From: Lepiota brunneoincarnata | Lineage: Eukaryota; Basidiomycota; Agaricomycetes; Agaricales; Agaricaceae | DNA: 64,000 nucleotides | Direction: 5' to 3' | Assembly (NCBI GenBank): GCA_023014365.1 | Contig: JAEBUN010000007.1 | Coordinates: 186,001-250,000 of the forward strand | In this document: in pieces, positions 44,160-55,127 of the stretch | Numbering within the stretch: position 1 is the first letter of the stretch | Layout: each line of letters opens with the position of its first letter | The notes under the pieces: generated by a model | Told to the model about the DNA's origin: nothing | What the model saw: only the letters and a program-made list of their open reading frames with translations | Databases searched by the model: none | Program-made: the position numbers and the translations under genes

Positions 44160-45143
44160 TAGTATGTGCGTACTGCTTGGGCGATCGTCGTGTCTTTCAG
44201 GTTGCCCTTGATTCAACTGAGGCAGTAGTGGTTTTGCGAGTTGCTGTACGGAGACCGATTGTATCATGTACTTTACCAAGTGTTACCTGCTATATGCTGA
44301 GTGTTTATTGTGCTACCCATCGACATAGCTCATTACGAGATTCCGAGTTCTGTGATTATATATAAAACCAGAAACACAAAGCAAAGATGAACAGCCAACA
44401 TCCCCGGGTTATCATTGAGTTCCAACATGAGGAGAGAGAGAGCACTATTATATCTGCCGGTCATCTCGCAACATTGCTTTTGGCTTAACGGTTCTTGCCG
44501 CAAGTGATACAACAATGATTATCAGTGAGAAGAATCACATTAAAGGCCACCAGGGTAGATTGGAATGGTAGTCAGGTAAAGGTCCCAGCATGTTGCACCG
44601 GAGCTCTGAGATAGCGTGGATGGTAACCTGCCCAGGATAGACGCGGTCGTCACGGGATTGGTCCTATGTCCAAGCGTATATACAAGTGCCTGTGCGGAGA
44701 AGAAGAATAGTGATATATGGGGCAAACAACGCCCACCAATGCACAAACGTCGGCCACGATGGTGATGGGTCAAATCAAAGCATGGTGAGTGTAACGCGTC
44801 AACGAGCGAGGGCGGTTTCTGCTTCGTGCAGCCGGAACGCTGTTGCTTACTGTAATCGGAATAATGCTGCCTCTTTGTCTCCAGGATTCTCTCTGTCACC
44901 CGGAACCATGCAATTATGTCACCAAGTCCAAGCCCTCCGCCTGATGCCATTGAGAATAGTCAAGTGCTTGGATACGAGAGACTTCTTTGAGTCAACCCTT
45001 CCGGGCTTATGTTACGATTATGAGCGTTATTAACGAAAACAATGATTCAAGTGCTGTTGGCGACGTCACGGTCTATCTGCGAGCGTCAGAATGCTGAATG
45101 GCAACTGGGCGTATAGTCCAAGCACGCTACCACTCTGTCGTCA
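44160..45143. other. NLR2 downstream region, no gene recognised
   Basis: Aligns with 33730-34760. Contains the recurrent segment at 44815-44960. A minus-strand frame of 136 codons (44540-44950) has no known domain. Confidence 0.45.
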
Positions 45144-45863
45144 ATGCTCTCCACAAGGCCAAAGCACGGCGTAACTAGGAGGGAATATATAACACCGCGC
45201 AGAGGAATCAAGTTCCAACCAGTTCCAACGCAAAACTCCAGAGACACGCAGCCAACGATGAGCCCTTCATATAACCCGCCCTCCCCCCGTGTGCTGCGTA
45301 ATATCACCTGGAATTTGGAGAAACCCAAAGAGGTTCGGCGACTCGGAATCGATGCACAGGAAATCTTCCGAATCATGGACAATGCCTACCTGCCCCGGCC
45401 ACCTGCAACCGATCGCGCCCTTCAAGAGAGCAGGGCTGCTGCCTATGTTGATGCACCAGGGCGCCTCCATGATGCCGAAAGTCGACCCTTTCCACCCATC
45501 CATAAACCATCACCACCCTACAGCACTCTCCACTATCCAGGACATCGTTCCAAGGCAGCATGCTGGGAAACATTTGAAACCAACAGGCCACGCCAAGTGG
45601 ACGCCTTCAACTCGGAAGATGATCATTGTCATTACAGATCATCTGTTGGGCCAAACACAAGCGCTGGTACCCTGTTCATCCAGTACGAGCATCCCTCCTT
45701 TGGTGGACAGAAGAGTTACTCCAGGATTCTCGCGACTGGTGGAATACAAGGGAAACCAGTTGATGGGGTTCATACGAGAAATAAACGGCGACTGAGGGAA
45801 AAGGGGGTAGGCATCAAACACGAGGGAGGACTAAGTGAGGGCCAGAGGAACTTGAAGCCTTGA
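45144..45863 (+). CDS. Hypothetical ORF (239 aa, or 201 aa from the second ATG 45258)
   Basis: Open frame, polar and Pro/Arg-rich, with no recognised domain. In unit 1 the start region is present but ends after a few codons, and about 1 kb from 45352 to 46372 is deleted there. A second frame within it (45289-45795) also looks partly coding, so introns or a frameshift are possible. It could be chance. Confidence 0.25.
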   Translation: MLSTRPKHGVTRREYITPRRGIKFQPVPTQNSRDTQPTMSPSYNPPSPRVLRNITWNLEKPKEVRRLGIDAQEIFRIMDNAYLPRPPATDRALQESRAAAYVDAPGRLHDAESRPFPPIHKPSPPYSTLHYPGHRSKAACWETFETNRPRQVDAFNSEDDHCHYRSSVGPNTSAGTLFIQYEHPSFGGQKSYSRILATGGIQGKPVDGVHTRNKRRLREKGVGIKHEGGLSEGQRNLKP

Positions 45864-46364
45864 CGCTGAAGGAGAAAGTACGTCGCACGTGGATCACAGT
45901 CATGTTCTGTGTTCGTCTTCGTGTCATCCGCACGCAGCGATGGTTAAAAGAACGTGTTCAAGTAGCGGGGCAGCGATAGAGTGCCGGAGGCGCAGGACTT
46001 TTGGGAATGAGTGTACTTCAGAACATCCATGATGTGTCAGCGTATGTAGCATCAGCCCTCTTCCTCCTTAGGCTCCTGTGTGCGTCAATATTTGAACCCG
46101 ATAAATTTGTGCTGCGAGATTAGATATCGTCTAAATTGACAGGGGTACAACATTTAGAGCAAAGGATCTGGTTTCGTCAGTAGTTGGCCGCTGCCGCAGG
46201 ATACTAAGGTACTCACAAAACAACCATGATAAGCAATCAACCAGCATTGCACCAAACATTACCCCAACCATCTTGATCCGTCCCAGTAACACCCTCTCCC
46301 TCGCCACCATCTACACCATCAACCCATAACTCGAAGTGCTATTGATCTTCACTGGGGGGCACCT
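45864..46364. other. Intergenic, nothing recognised
   Basis: No coding signal or repeat seen on either strand; present only in unit 2. Confidence 0.4.
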
Positions 46365-47230
46365 TCAATGCAAGAAGGGTGGATAAGCACGATCAACCAT
46401 TGTGCAGGTTTCGATGCATGGGAGCAACTTTGTGAAAGCGTTCATGTAAGGTAGTCGCTGGTCGCCGGCGGTTGGCTGCGATGCTACGGGAAGAATCACC
46501 AACGAGACAGCTTGTGTCGTGGGTGTTGTTTGGTTTGCTATACCAGCATTAATTACTCCTGCTGAGCTAGGGCCAAGTGTAATGAGCTGCGCATTGGACG
46601 GACTCGGTTCGCTACAACGGGCGAATATGGCAGGACACAGCCACCTGCGGTATTTGCGTTGACAATCGTCGCAGCCAACTAAAGGCGAGTACCAGTCTCT
46701 CCCACAAGCGAAATTTAACAAGACGTCGTGAAATTTGTCATAATCCCAGTGAACTGAGAAGAAATTTCGTTGGGTAGATTGAAGAGTCGTAGACAGGGAA
46801 ATCTGCGCCAGAAGGGGCGAGGAGGGGGACAGCGTAGGTGGTGGACGGGCAGTATGGAACTGCATGAACGAAAGTGCATGAAAAAGACGCTGGAATGTCG
46901 GTTAATTCCGGGTTGCCAGAAATTTAGCGCGTACCAGATTTTGCGACGAAGTTTAGCGGACCAGAAACTTTGTGGGCGTCCTGTAAGACGAAGACTGCAA
47001 TTTGTTGAAGGAGGCAACCCTCTAACGAGCCACTCAGTCTGACAGCCATCGCGAGGGCCCCGCATCCATAGTGAGCTGTTCACGACAGTGCCAACTGCCG
47101 ATACCGCAGATGAATTCAAACAGTGCGAAGCAAAGGGGACTCGATGCCTGCGAGACAACCAGCGTAGGGTTCGTAGGTGATGATGGAAGATCCCGCATGG
47201 TTGTATTTGCAACAGGCAGCGTGTAATGGT
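46365..47230 (-). pseudogene. MID1: MID1 stretch-activated calcium channel pseudogene, copy 2
   Basis: More complete than copy 1. On the minus strand: NSSLWMRGPRDG (about 47065), a region with Pro-rich and NFTTS motifs near 46740, then FACGRDWYSPLVGCDDC and WLCPAIFARC (about 46700-46615) with the conserved extracellular cysteines, and C-terminal LLPCIETCTMVDRA followed by PPFL (about 46440-46370). The pieces lie in different frames, so it is not translatable as one protein. Confidence 0.75.
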
Positions 47231-48310
47231 CATCTACAGCGGACTGAATCCGGGGAATACCATGTGATAAGGCTTAAACGAATGAAATAGTCGCCCGTGT
47301 TGTGTGTCATCAAACAACCAGGGAACGGGAAGTTGAGCGGTCTGCCGATGACCTCAGCTGGTCCTGTTATGATGTTACGACTGTCATGCACACCTAGAAC
47401 CAGAGTATCCTATCAGGCTATTGAAACGAATGAAAGAATATTATATCACATACCACGACCTGACCTTCAATGCGAAGACCTCAAAACATCAGCTTGATTA
47501 ATCAAGCGAGTGCGAATGCCATGACGGGTCTGTGTTGTCGATACTCTTTGGAGGATCAGAAGAGGGATAAACAGAGAACGTTGGCCTTACATAACTGTCA
47601 TACATGGCCAGACCCGACAAGTAAATAACGACGAGATTTTGGGCTCGCGAAGGATACTCCGAGGTTGCTGAGACGCGATGGTTTGTCGAGATGGCCATCT
47701 GGAGTGAGTAGCACTGCCTGCTGCTTATTCTTGATCGCCTCCCCAAGGTTACTCAGGATCCCCGTACAGCCAAACCGACTCTAGAAGTATATTCCAAGGT
47801 TGTTGATACGTGCTGGTCCGTCAGGATGATCGTCTGGGTGAGCATCACTGCCTGCTGTTGACTAGAAACCGCCTCTCGAGGTCAATAAACAACTTCGTGC
47901 GTTCAAACAGAGAGTATAAAGTAATCTCAGCTGTGGAAAAACCCCTTGCTCCGTCTGGGCCCCCATGATCTCGATCTTGGCCAGAAGTCGTGTGAGCCAT
48001 AATTTCCGATGTGTTGTCAGCCTCAGTGAATTCCGGGCGATGCTAAGATAGAGCAGAGAAGACGATCAGTCGGATGGAGCAACTCTATAGAAACGTTACG
48101 ATACCCAAAAAGAGTCGGAAATAACTCAACAATCTGCAGGAGGTCTAGGTGTGAAAGAGAGAATGCTGAAGTCGGTTTGACGGCAAGGCGAGGCCATGCC
48201 AGCTGCCAGTGATGTGGCTGTGCAAATAGCACTGTTCTCTCGCGGTAGCAAGTAACGGATCGAGGTTCGGCAGGCAGACCTAATGTCATGGTGCAGTAGA
48301 GCACAAGCTG
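47231..48310 (-). pseudogene. Partial third unit: TPR relic and associated sequence
   Basis: At about 47590-47760 the minus strand shows a TPR unit with LTPDGHLDKPSRLSNLG, as in the TPR-CHAT relics. A second degraded unit lies at about 47770-47880, and 48125-48290 matches 36690-36850 of unit 2. No lactonase or NLR follows, so the third unit is truncated. Confidence 0.6.
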
Positions 48311-49667
48311 GAAGCTACATGTGCTGGCCTAGTGAAACTGGCTGCAAGCTTCACGTTGAATTGTAGCTAGGATACATGAGCTGGTTTTGGGAGATGTGCG
48401 AGAAAGCCAGGTGGGGTCCAGAACAGAACCCGGTAGGGCCTTGTTGTATGACATTTGGAAAGATGTAGGAATTCTCATCAGAAGGACGAAAGGAAGTGAG
48501 GGTGTGGGCATCTCACAAAGGAGAGAGGGCATTAGGGAGTTCCCTTGGACACCAGGGTAATGAGGTATCAGCAGAGCCGGGAGGCGGGTATATGTAGAGG
48601 CGTGCAATTATGGCCATAATTTTAGGAGTGGGCCAGAGAGCTATTGGAGCCATGTTGTTGACAGAGCCGGCGCTGTTTTGCTGCAGGCCAAGTGGGTCGG
48701 TGGCACGAGGGGAAGCGCAAATGAGGGGAGAGGGATAAGCATGGCACCAGGCCCATGGCCGCAAAACGCATTTTACTATGGGGGCTACTCCGACAAGAGT
48801 GTGGTGAGAAGCTCCTCTATTGATGTCGGCAGGAGAAAATGGAAGTACAGGTCATGGCTACCATCGCCCCCACTGGCAGATCATAACATCATGCGCTCGT
48901 TGAGTTTTCAATATCAACACTGCCCGCTAATATGTTGATGGAAACATCAGGCCCCCCTACATCCACCTCATATCTCTCCCCGTGACGCTAACTGCCCTAT
49001 TCATGGCCACTACGCATGTCCATGCTGCCTGCTCTGCTCATACTACTCAAAATGTATGCTCTTCGTTGGCCTTTTATGCTTCAAACATCTCATCTGCGAC
49101 TTTGATCTCTTTCATCATCTCAACATCTTCGAGTGGCCGCGGTCCAACTTCCGTGATACGGTGCGAGGCTGCGAGCACGATATTACATTCATCCAGATCT
49201 TCTGAAATGACATGTGTACGTTCCCTATCCCAGCATTCCAATTATCATAATTTCGTAGTGTGACATGGCACCAGTGTCTCGCTGGTCGACATTCTTGTCC
49301 AGGTGCGCCCTCCTCATTGAGGACCCGGTTCATGCCCTGACCCCATGTCTAGGATAATGCCCCACTGATAATGCCCCGCTAATAACGCCCCAAACCCTTG
49401 CTAGGTTGCCTAAGTGACTCAATCAGCGAATCTTCGCTTCTCTCCCGGCGTCACTACGACATCCACTCCTTCAGGATCGATTTCCTGTATCCCAACACAG
49501 CGGAGAAGCGGTCCATGATAGTTTGCGGATTGTAGGTGTTTTGCTTATCGTTTGCTGGTGGCATACTTTCAGATCATTCACTGATTAACCACCCTCTTAC
49601 TGACCTATGCCGCGTTATGATGAATCCCATTTCAAATAAAAGCTATAGAACGTGCCTCGCGCTCCTC
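48311..49667. other. Unclassified region before T2
   Basis: Short frames on both strands without recognised domains. A short tandem AATGCCCC(A/G)CTAATAA-like repeat occurs near 49355-49390. I see no gene. Confidence 0.35.
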
Positions 49668-50399
49668 ACACTGCTGGCGTACGACTATATCTGAGCATGA
49701 GATATCCTTTATTTATATGCCAAAATATCAACGGGGATATCATAGCTGTAGATATAATAAATATTTAATTGTTATCCCACCTTGAGATATTTGTTAGATA
49801 TTTATTATTTTCGTTCAATATCACAAACGGAATATTTAGAATATCAGTATCATATGTCACAATTGAATATTCATTAAATAGATGTCATATGTTGCTATTA
49901 TGTCAGTGTAAACTAAAAAAATATTGCATGTGGAGATATGATGCTGACAATAAGCAGAGTATGTCATATAGAGATATGGATGACATACCTTGGTTATTGT
50001 CAATGACAATATTGAGATACGTACTTAGGATATTGCGGTATTTGATATCCATTGTACGCTGCACACCCCCTCGGCAAGCAATGTGTGGGCACTCAGTGAA
50101 CTCTAGGGGTGCGCTCAGTGAGCTCTAAGAGGGTGCCCAGTGTGTGTTCCTCTACTGGATTACTGCTGCTGCCACCGTCATCAGGGAGTCCTTCGCATTT
50201 TCCAACTTCAACATCTCAGTAAGATGACTGGAGAGGGGTGGACTCCACTTGTAGGAGAAAGCAAGCAAAGTGGTAAACATGAATATTCACAGAAGATGGT
50301 TAGAATACAGTGGATTAATATACTGGATCTTTTACTACTGTCAAGATGGAAAAAGTCGTGAGGCAACGTGTTAAACAAAGAGTGCAGGTGGCAACCCAA

Positions 50400-51075
50400 A
50401 CCGTAATTTACAAAAATCACTGCAGCAAAGCCTACAACTAAGCCACTGTCTGGGTTGATGTTGAATCTAGAGCTGGCAGTTGGAGTTTTCCTTTGGTCTT
50501 CTGATATGGTTCTATGGACAAATTTGTGGCTAAGTCTCATTGGCTCTAAGTTGACCAAGGGGGCCTGGAATCTGTCTGCGAAGATATCAGACTTGGACCA
50601 ATGACAGTGGACGTTGAAGCCAACTCACCTGCAGAGTTAGACACAAACCCTGTGTATATTTCACGAAGGCCTCTCTTATGGATAGATCTAGTTACAAGAC
50701 CACTCGCATAGTCTTTCTGCGACACAAGATGGATGCATGTTGCCTCAAGAGCGGTTAAAAATATGTCTGCAACAAACCTGTGAGTTCCCTCTTCAGCTGT
50801 GTCCCACAGAGTGCTTAAACAGCAGACCGAAAACCCACTTCGTGAGGGCAGCTGCACCTAGATAGATCACGGTGTGGTTCCTAATAATGGCTTCTTGGTC
50901 TCCTGCCAAAAGTGTAAATACCTGCTTCTAATGCTCATACCCAGCAAATTTTACGCCTCCTTGAATGAGATACCAGACAGTTGTGAGGCCAAATCTGGTC
51001 AAGGGTGCTCAGGGCAGATTGTGAGAGCGCACTGCAGCAACGATAGTCTCAAACATACTGAACAGTCAACTTGGC
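50400..51075 (-). pseudogene. Mitochondrial phosphate carrier pseudogene captured in T2
   Basis: Solute carrier of the inner membrane that imports phosphate. On the minus strand: VWYLIQGGVKFAGYEH (about 50980-50935), LAGDQEAIIRNHTVIYLGAA (about 50920-50860), ALEATCIHLVSQKDYASGLV followed by GLREIYTGFV (about 50755-50640), then SHKFVHRTISEDQRKT and SGLVVGFAA (about 50540-50430). Stops and the loss of Arg in the ATRIRLVSQ-like motif show decay. Confidence 0.75.
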
Positions 51076-51094
51076 GTCGCTGAGAAAGAACACG

Positions 51095-51550
51095 TCAAGA
51101 CTTGTTGCAGACATGGTCGAGCACAGAAGACGTACTCTGCAAAAGATACCAGACAGCATTCATCTTTGAACACTCAACATCAGCCCACCACTCAGCCTCA
51201 GCTTCAGCCTCCGTTGCCTGTGCCAAGTAGATGTCTATTATCTCTGCATATAGGTCAATGGCTACTCGACTGGTGACTGCATTCCTTGATGCATTCTCCT
51301 CTGCATCAGCTGTGGAAAACCCCTTGCCCTCTGATTTGAGTTCAGCAAGGGAGGAAACTGCATGTTTGGTCTGTGTGCAAGTGAGCAGCTGAGGGAGGGG
51401 GAATGACGCGAGGAGAGCGTGGAGAGCATGCTTGGAACCAGCGGTTGCGTCGGTATGATCTTCTGGCTGAACGTCTAACGCGGAGAAGGTGAGAGAAGGT
51501 GAGGATGCTGTGAGGTGGTGAGTAAAATGATCAATGAACTGCGAGGGCAT
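51095..51550 (-). pseudogene. First exon of a host gene captured in T2 (possibly NCA2-like)
   Basis: A clean 151-codon frame starting MPSQFIDHF, 32 nt after the HIS1 stop, ending with Ala/Glu-rich helix and WYLLQ. A plausible splice donor (GTACGT) follows WYLLQ. The composition reminds me of the N-terminus of fungal NCA2-type mitochondrial proteins, but I cannot confirm this. After the donor comes phosphate-carrier sequence, so it is a fused fragment. Confidence 0.4.
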
Positions 51551-51582
51551 TGTCAGGAAGAGGAAAATGTATTCACTACATA

Positions 51583-52171
51583 TTACACCCTGCAGTTATC
51601 AAGGTTGAAAATCAGAATATCCTCTGCCCCAATCTTCACTAACTCATCCATGATACTGGCCACCTTCTTCTTCTCAACCATAGCACTAACAGCCATCCAA
51701 ATTTCCTCTTCCAGCTGACTTCTCGTTGGTGCACACCGTCCTGGTGTTACCTTGGTTGCAGCGGTCAGGTTGTCTCGATGAATGTTGTACTGGGACACAA
51801 CATATTTGTTGGTAACAATAACTCTGGCCATGCGCTTAGTGATGACATTTATGAGCTCAGCATGGTGAAGATGCTTTAGCAAGTTGGACCTGATTAGAGC
51901 CCCTTCTGTATCGAGGACCATATCTATGGCGGTCAAGCCCGCCTCACACATCATTTCCCGGATTCTAAAATTGCAGTATACATTTGGCTGGATCAATATG
52001 TCAGGTTCGACACTCACCTACAAGATCAACATTTTATGGTAGGACAAGCTCATCAGGGGTCAGGCTATTGATCAAAGTGCTCTCGACCTACCTACACCAT
52101 CCACCAATCCGAGGGCACAAGCAGCCTCCACGTTACCCCCAACATACTCAATCTTTGTCCAATTTTCTCCT
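51583..52171 (-). pseudogene. HIS1: HIS1 (ATP phosphoribosyltransferase) C-terminal half captured in T2
   Basis: HIS1 catalyses the first step of histidine synthesis. On the minus strand: TKIEYVGGNVEAACALGL (about 52157-52104), VDLVES across an intron (GTGAGT...TTTTAG, about 52018-51966), AGLTAIDMVLDTEGALIRSN, KVTPGRCAP (about 51740), EEEIWMAVSAMVEKKKVASI and GAEDILIFNLDNCRV with the natural stop at 51583. A frameshift after VESG breaks it. The N-terminal half is absent, starting exactly at the arm boundary. Introns are retained. Confidence 0.85.
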
Positions 52172-52313
52172 GATGCGCATGTTCCCTTCAGATGCTGAAA
52201 AACACGGTCACTAGAATGGCAGCCTTCATAGTCATCAGGAAATGGTAGATTATGAAGTCATATTTGCCGTGCTGCTATATTAAGTGCTAATACCTACCTG
52301 CAACTGCTGGTGA

Positions 52314-52799
52314 GTGCCTCTGTGTGTGATGAGTGCTGCATCACTGTTGTGCTCACCTTCACCGCTGCCCCCTCACCATCAACTTCACATTACGACCATG
52401 CCACCCTCGTATTCATATCTTTACTCACGCTCGCATGAAAACCCTTCCCCAGAAGAGAGAAAAGAGGGTAAGACTGCCTTGGAGGTTGCTGAAGAGGCCT
52501 ATGAGCAAGATATATCTGGGATATTTGCAGATCAGGATCCGGAATGGGTTCTAATGTGAGTACTAACCAAACAGATGCGATTGGTGGCTAAGCAAGAAGG
52601 TGAAGGGGAAGGAAACATGGCTCAGAAAGTGAGGGAAGGGACCATTGGACAGTCTGAGAGTTCTATGGCATGCATGCCATCGCAATGTTCCACATCTATG
52701 GGGGCACTGTCCCAGCAAAGATTTTTAAGAATGGCAGAATCTGGTCACTTGGAGGGAGGTATCTTGATAGAGCCCGATGTCAACCTTGGTGATATGTAG
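52314..52799 (+). other. Coding-like frames in the T2 right arm
   Basis: Two frames (52314-52559 and 52575-52799) with Glu/Lys-rich and Gly/Ser/Met-rich content, conserved in T1 on the minus strand (21611-22096). A short GTGAG...ACAG gap separates them, but at about 20 nt it is too short for a normal intron. I do not recognise the protein; it may be part of T's own gene. Confidence 0.35.
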
Positions 52800-53809
52800 A
52801 TTAGGTGTGTATGAACTTGAAAAAAATATCCTTGCCATATTGCATATGCCACCCAATGGTAGCCTACGTGGGTATGTAAATGTCCAGACTTTCAAATTAT
52901 CTGAAGCTCATTCCTGGTGGCATAGGTGGAGCTGACACAGTAAAGTCCTCCTAATTTCAGCAGCCTGTATTTTTTGCTGATTCAGGTATTTTGGCAGATT
53001 CTTTCCAACTGATAATGCTCTGAACAATACTAGCTGGGATCAAGTCGAAAATGTAAACGAAGAACTGACAGCACATTTTATATCTGCAAATTCCCTTTTT
53101 GCCCAACTGGAGCGATGGGTTCCTTGGAGACATCCTCTTCATTGCTGCCAGAACCAAGGAACGTCTTCAAATCCTTTTTGATCCTTCGTAGGGGGGTGCA
53201 GGCAGGAAGAATGCTTCAGTGCCATTCTGTTGGAACAAATCTTCAACCCGGAGAGGTGCTTGATTCAGTCTCTTCATTCAAGGCATCGATAATGGTGTTC
53301 ACGTTCCGCATGATGTTAAAGAAAATGAATGACATGCCAAGGCACACATTCCTCGGCCCATGATTTTTGCATGTAAGCCATTCAGAAGTCTAGCCACATG
53401 AGTTAGTAACGATGTGGGAGTTGAAGGAAACCTATAGGCATCGCTTGTCACCCTGGACGCTTCACTTGCACTTGAGCTGGTTTCTTGTGCTTTTTCATAG
53501 CTTGCTTGGCAACCTTGATCTCCGTGTCCATCTGGTTACTAACCTCCAAGGCTCATGCCTTGGCTGGCCCTCTCTTCCTTTGCTGCCTAGGCGTCTCCCC
53601 CGATGGGGGGTGCAGTGCAGCTGCGAGGGGATCATAGGATACTGATGAGTGTGGAACATAGGTGAGCATTGAATATGTCCGTCTTTGCCTTCCCTCAGTG
53701 GACTTGATGCAAGATCCAACATGGCCCTGACATGGTTTGAGCACCAGGAAGCAAATAGCAAGTTGGGATTCTCCCGCAAATTAACATATTAGAATATAAG
53801 TATAGGTGC

Positions 53810-55110
53810 TGAAAAGGTAGAAACTTTCGTAGGTTTTAATATAGATAGTGGGCTTGTTTTCACTAAGCTTAGCCGCAATTTGATAAGCTTAAGCTAATAC
53901 AAGTGGAATGAGATAGATAATGAACAGTTTTGTCTTTTAGGGTGTTCTGGGGGTGCATTCTGACAGCAAAATTCAAGAGAGTAGTGTTTTTAGAGGTTAA
54001 CAAACAGCTGTTGAAGTTATCTTAGCCATACGGTGCAACAATGAAAGGACAATCCCTATCAATTCAAAGCGCGGGGTCTCTGGTCTCTGGTCTCTGGTCT
54101 CTGAACTCTGGTCTCTGTCTCTGTCTCTGTCTCTAGCACTCTGGAACTCTAAACTCTGAACTCTGGTCTCTGTCTCTGTCTCTGGGTTGGTCGACAACCG
54201 AAAAAATCACACTTAACGATGCACACTAAATAGCCCTCTGAAACCGTTCTTGATCATGGCTTGCAGACTTGCGTGTGGAAGCGGGGGTGAGACCTCTTGC
54301 TTCTCCATGAACAAGTGCGACCATATTTATATTGTTTAGATACATGTGAGAGATAGTAAATATGAAATAGAAAACAATAAGCTTAATTGTTACAGGCACT
54401 GTAGAACATTTTGGAAGGTTCAGCAGCATTTCTACCTCACCCTGGGTTATGGGTTTTTCTCTGATTAATGAATGGCAATCCAGCCAGACGTGTTCCGTGC
54501 TTGTCTGCATTATTCTGCGTCTACGCGAGCGCGTTAAGTTTCTGGATCAATTATGATCGGAATGTATAGCAGATGGACAATCCCTTGATCCGTTGTAATT
54601 AATCTCAGTTAAGCAGTATGCCGAAGTGCCGGGACCCACAAAGCACTTGTTAATTAGGAGTCTTTGATATTTCTAGGGTTTTGGGCATCGGGTATTGCCT
54701 CCCGAACGTTGGACGTTCCGTTCCGTGGTCCAGTCATCATTATTGAACTTGCTATAGATGTAATATGCCTGTGACAGCCGCTAGGTACATTCTTTTATGT
54801 TCAAACGCATTCGGGTTCATCAGAAAACTGCTCATAAGGTCCCTTGATGTGACCGGGGTATACTTGATAGGCTATGTAGAGTCCTGAATCCCTCCAGAGA
54901 GCATTCTGATAGCTTGGTTCACTAAGCTTAGTGATAATGAACTGGTTTGAACACGTCCGAGGCTTGAGTATCCTCAATTTGGTCGAACTAGCTACTACGG
55001 GATATAGTACCAATCCTCTATAGAGTTCTTTAATGATATAGCCAATGATTCTATGTAGAGAATCGTTCTGGAGTACGGAATTCATGTATAGGCGTAAAAT
55101 CGGTGTATCA
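53810..55110. repeat. Repeat R2 (1301 bp), copy of R1
   Basis: Same length as R1 with mainly transition differences. It abuts T2 on the left and the gag of element D on the right. The final bases CA are shared with D-like sequence, so the right boundary could be 2-4 bp earlier. No target duplication seen. Confidence 0.75.
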
Positions 55111-55127
55111 CCGGACAATTACAAATA

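Larger units (their letters stand above)
49668..53809 (+). mobile_element. T2: second copy of the T element, with captured host gene pieces
   Basis: Inverted relative to T1. Left arm 49668-50219 begins CACTGCTGGCG and an AT-rich segment; right arm 52171-53809 is cut by repeat R2. Between them lie, all on the minus strand, the end of HIS1, the start of another gene and part of a mitochondrial phosphate carrier. The cargo differs completely from T1. No transposase is recognised in the arms; the element may be nonautonomous. Confidence 0.75.

Noticed and set aside
48311..49667. Protein-coding genes in the open frames of this stretch
   Set aside because: Frames are short, overlap on both strands, and show no recognisable motif or splice structure.
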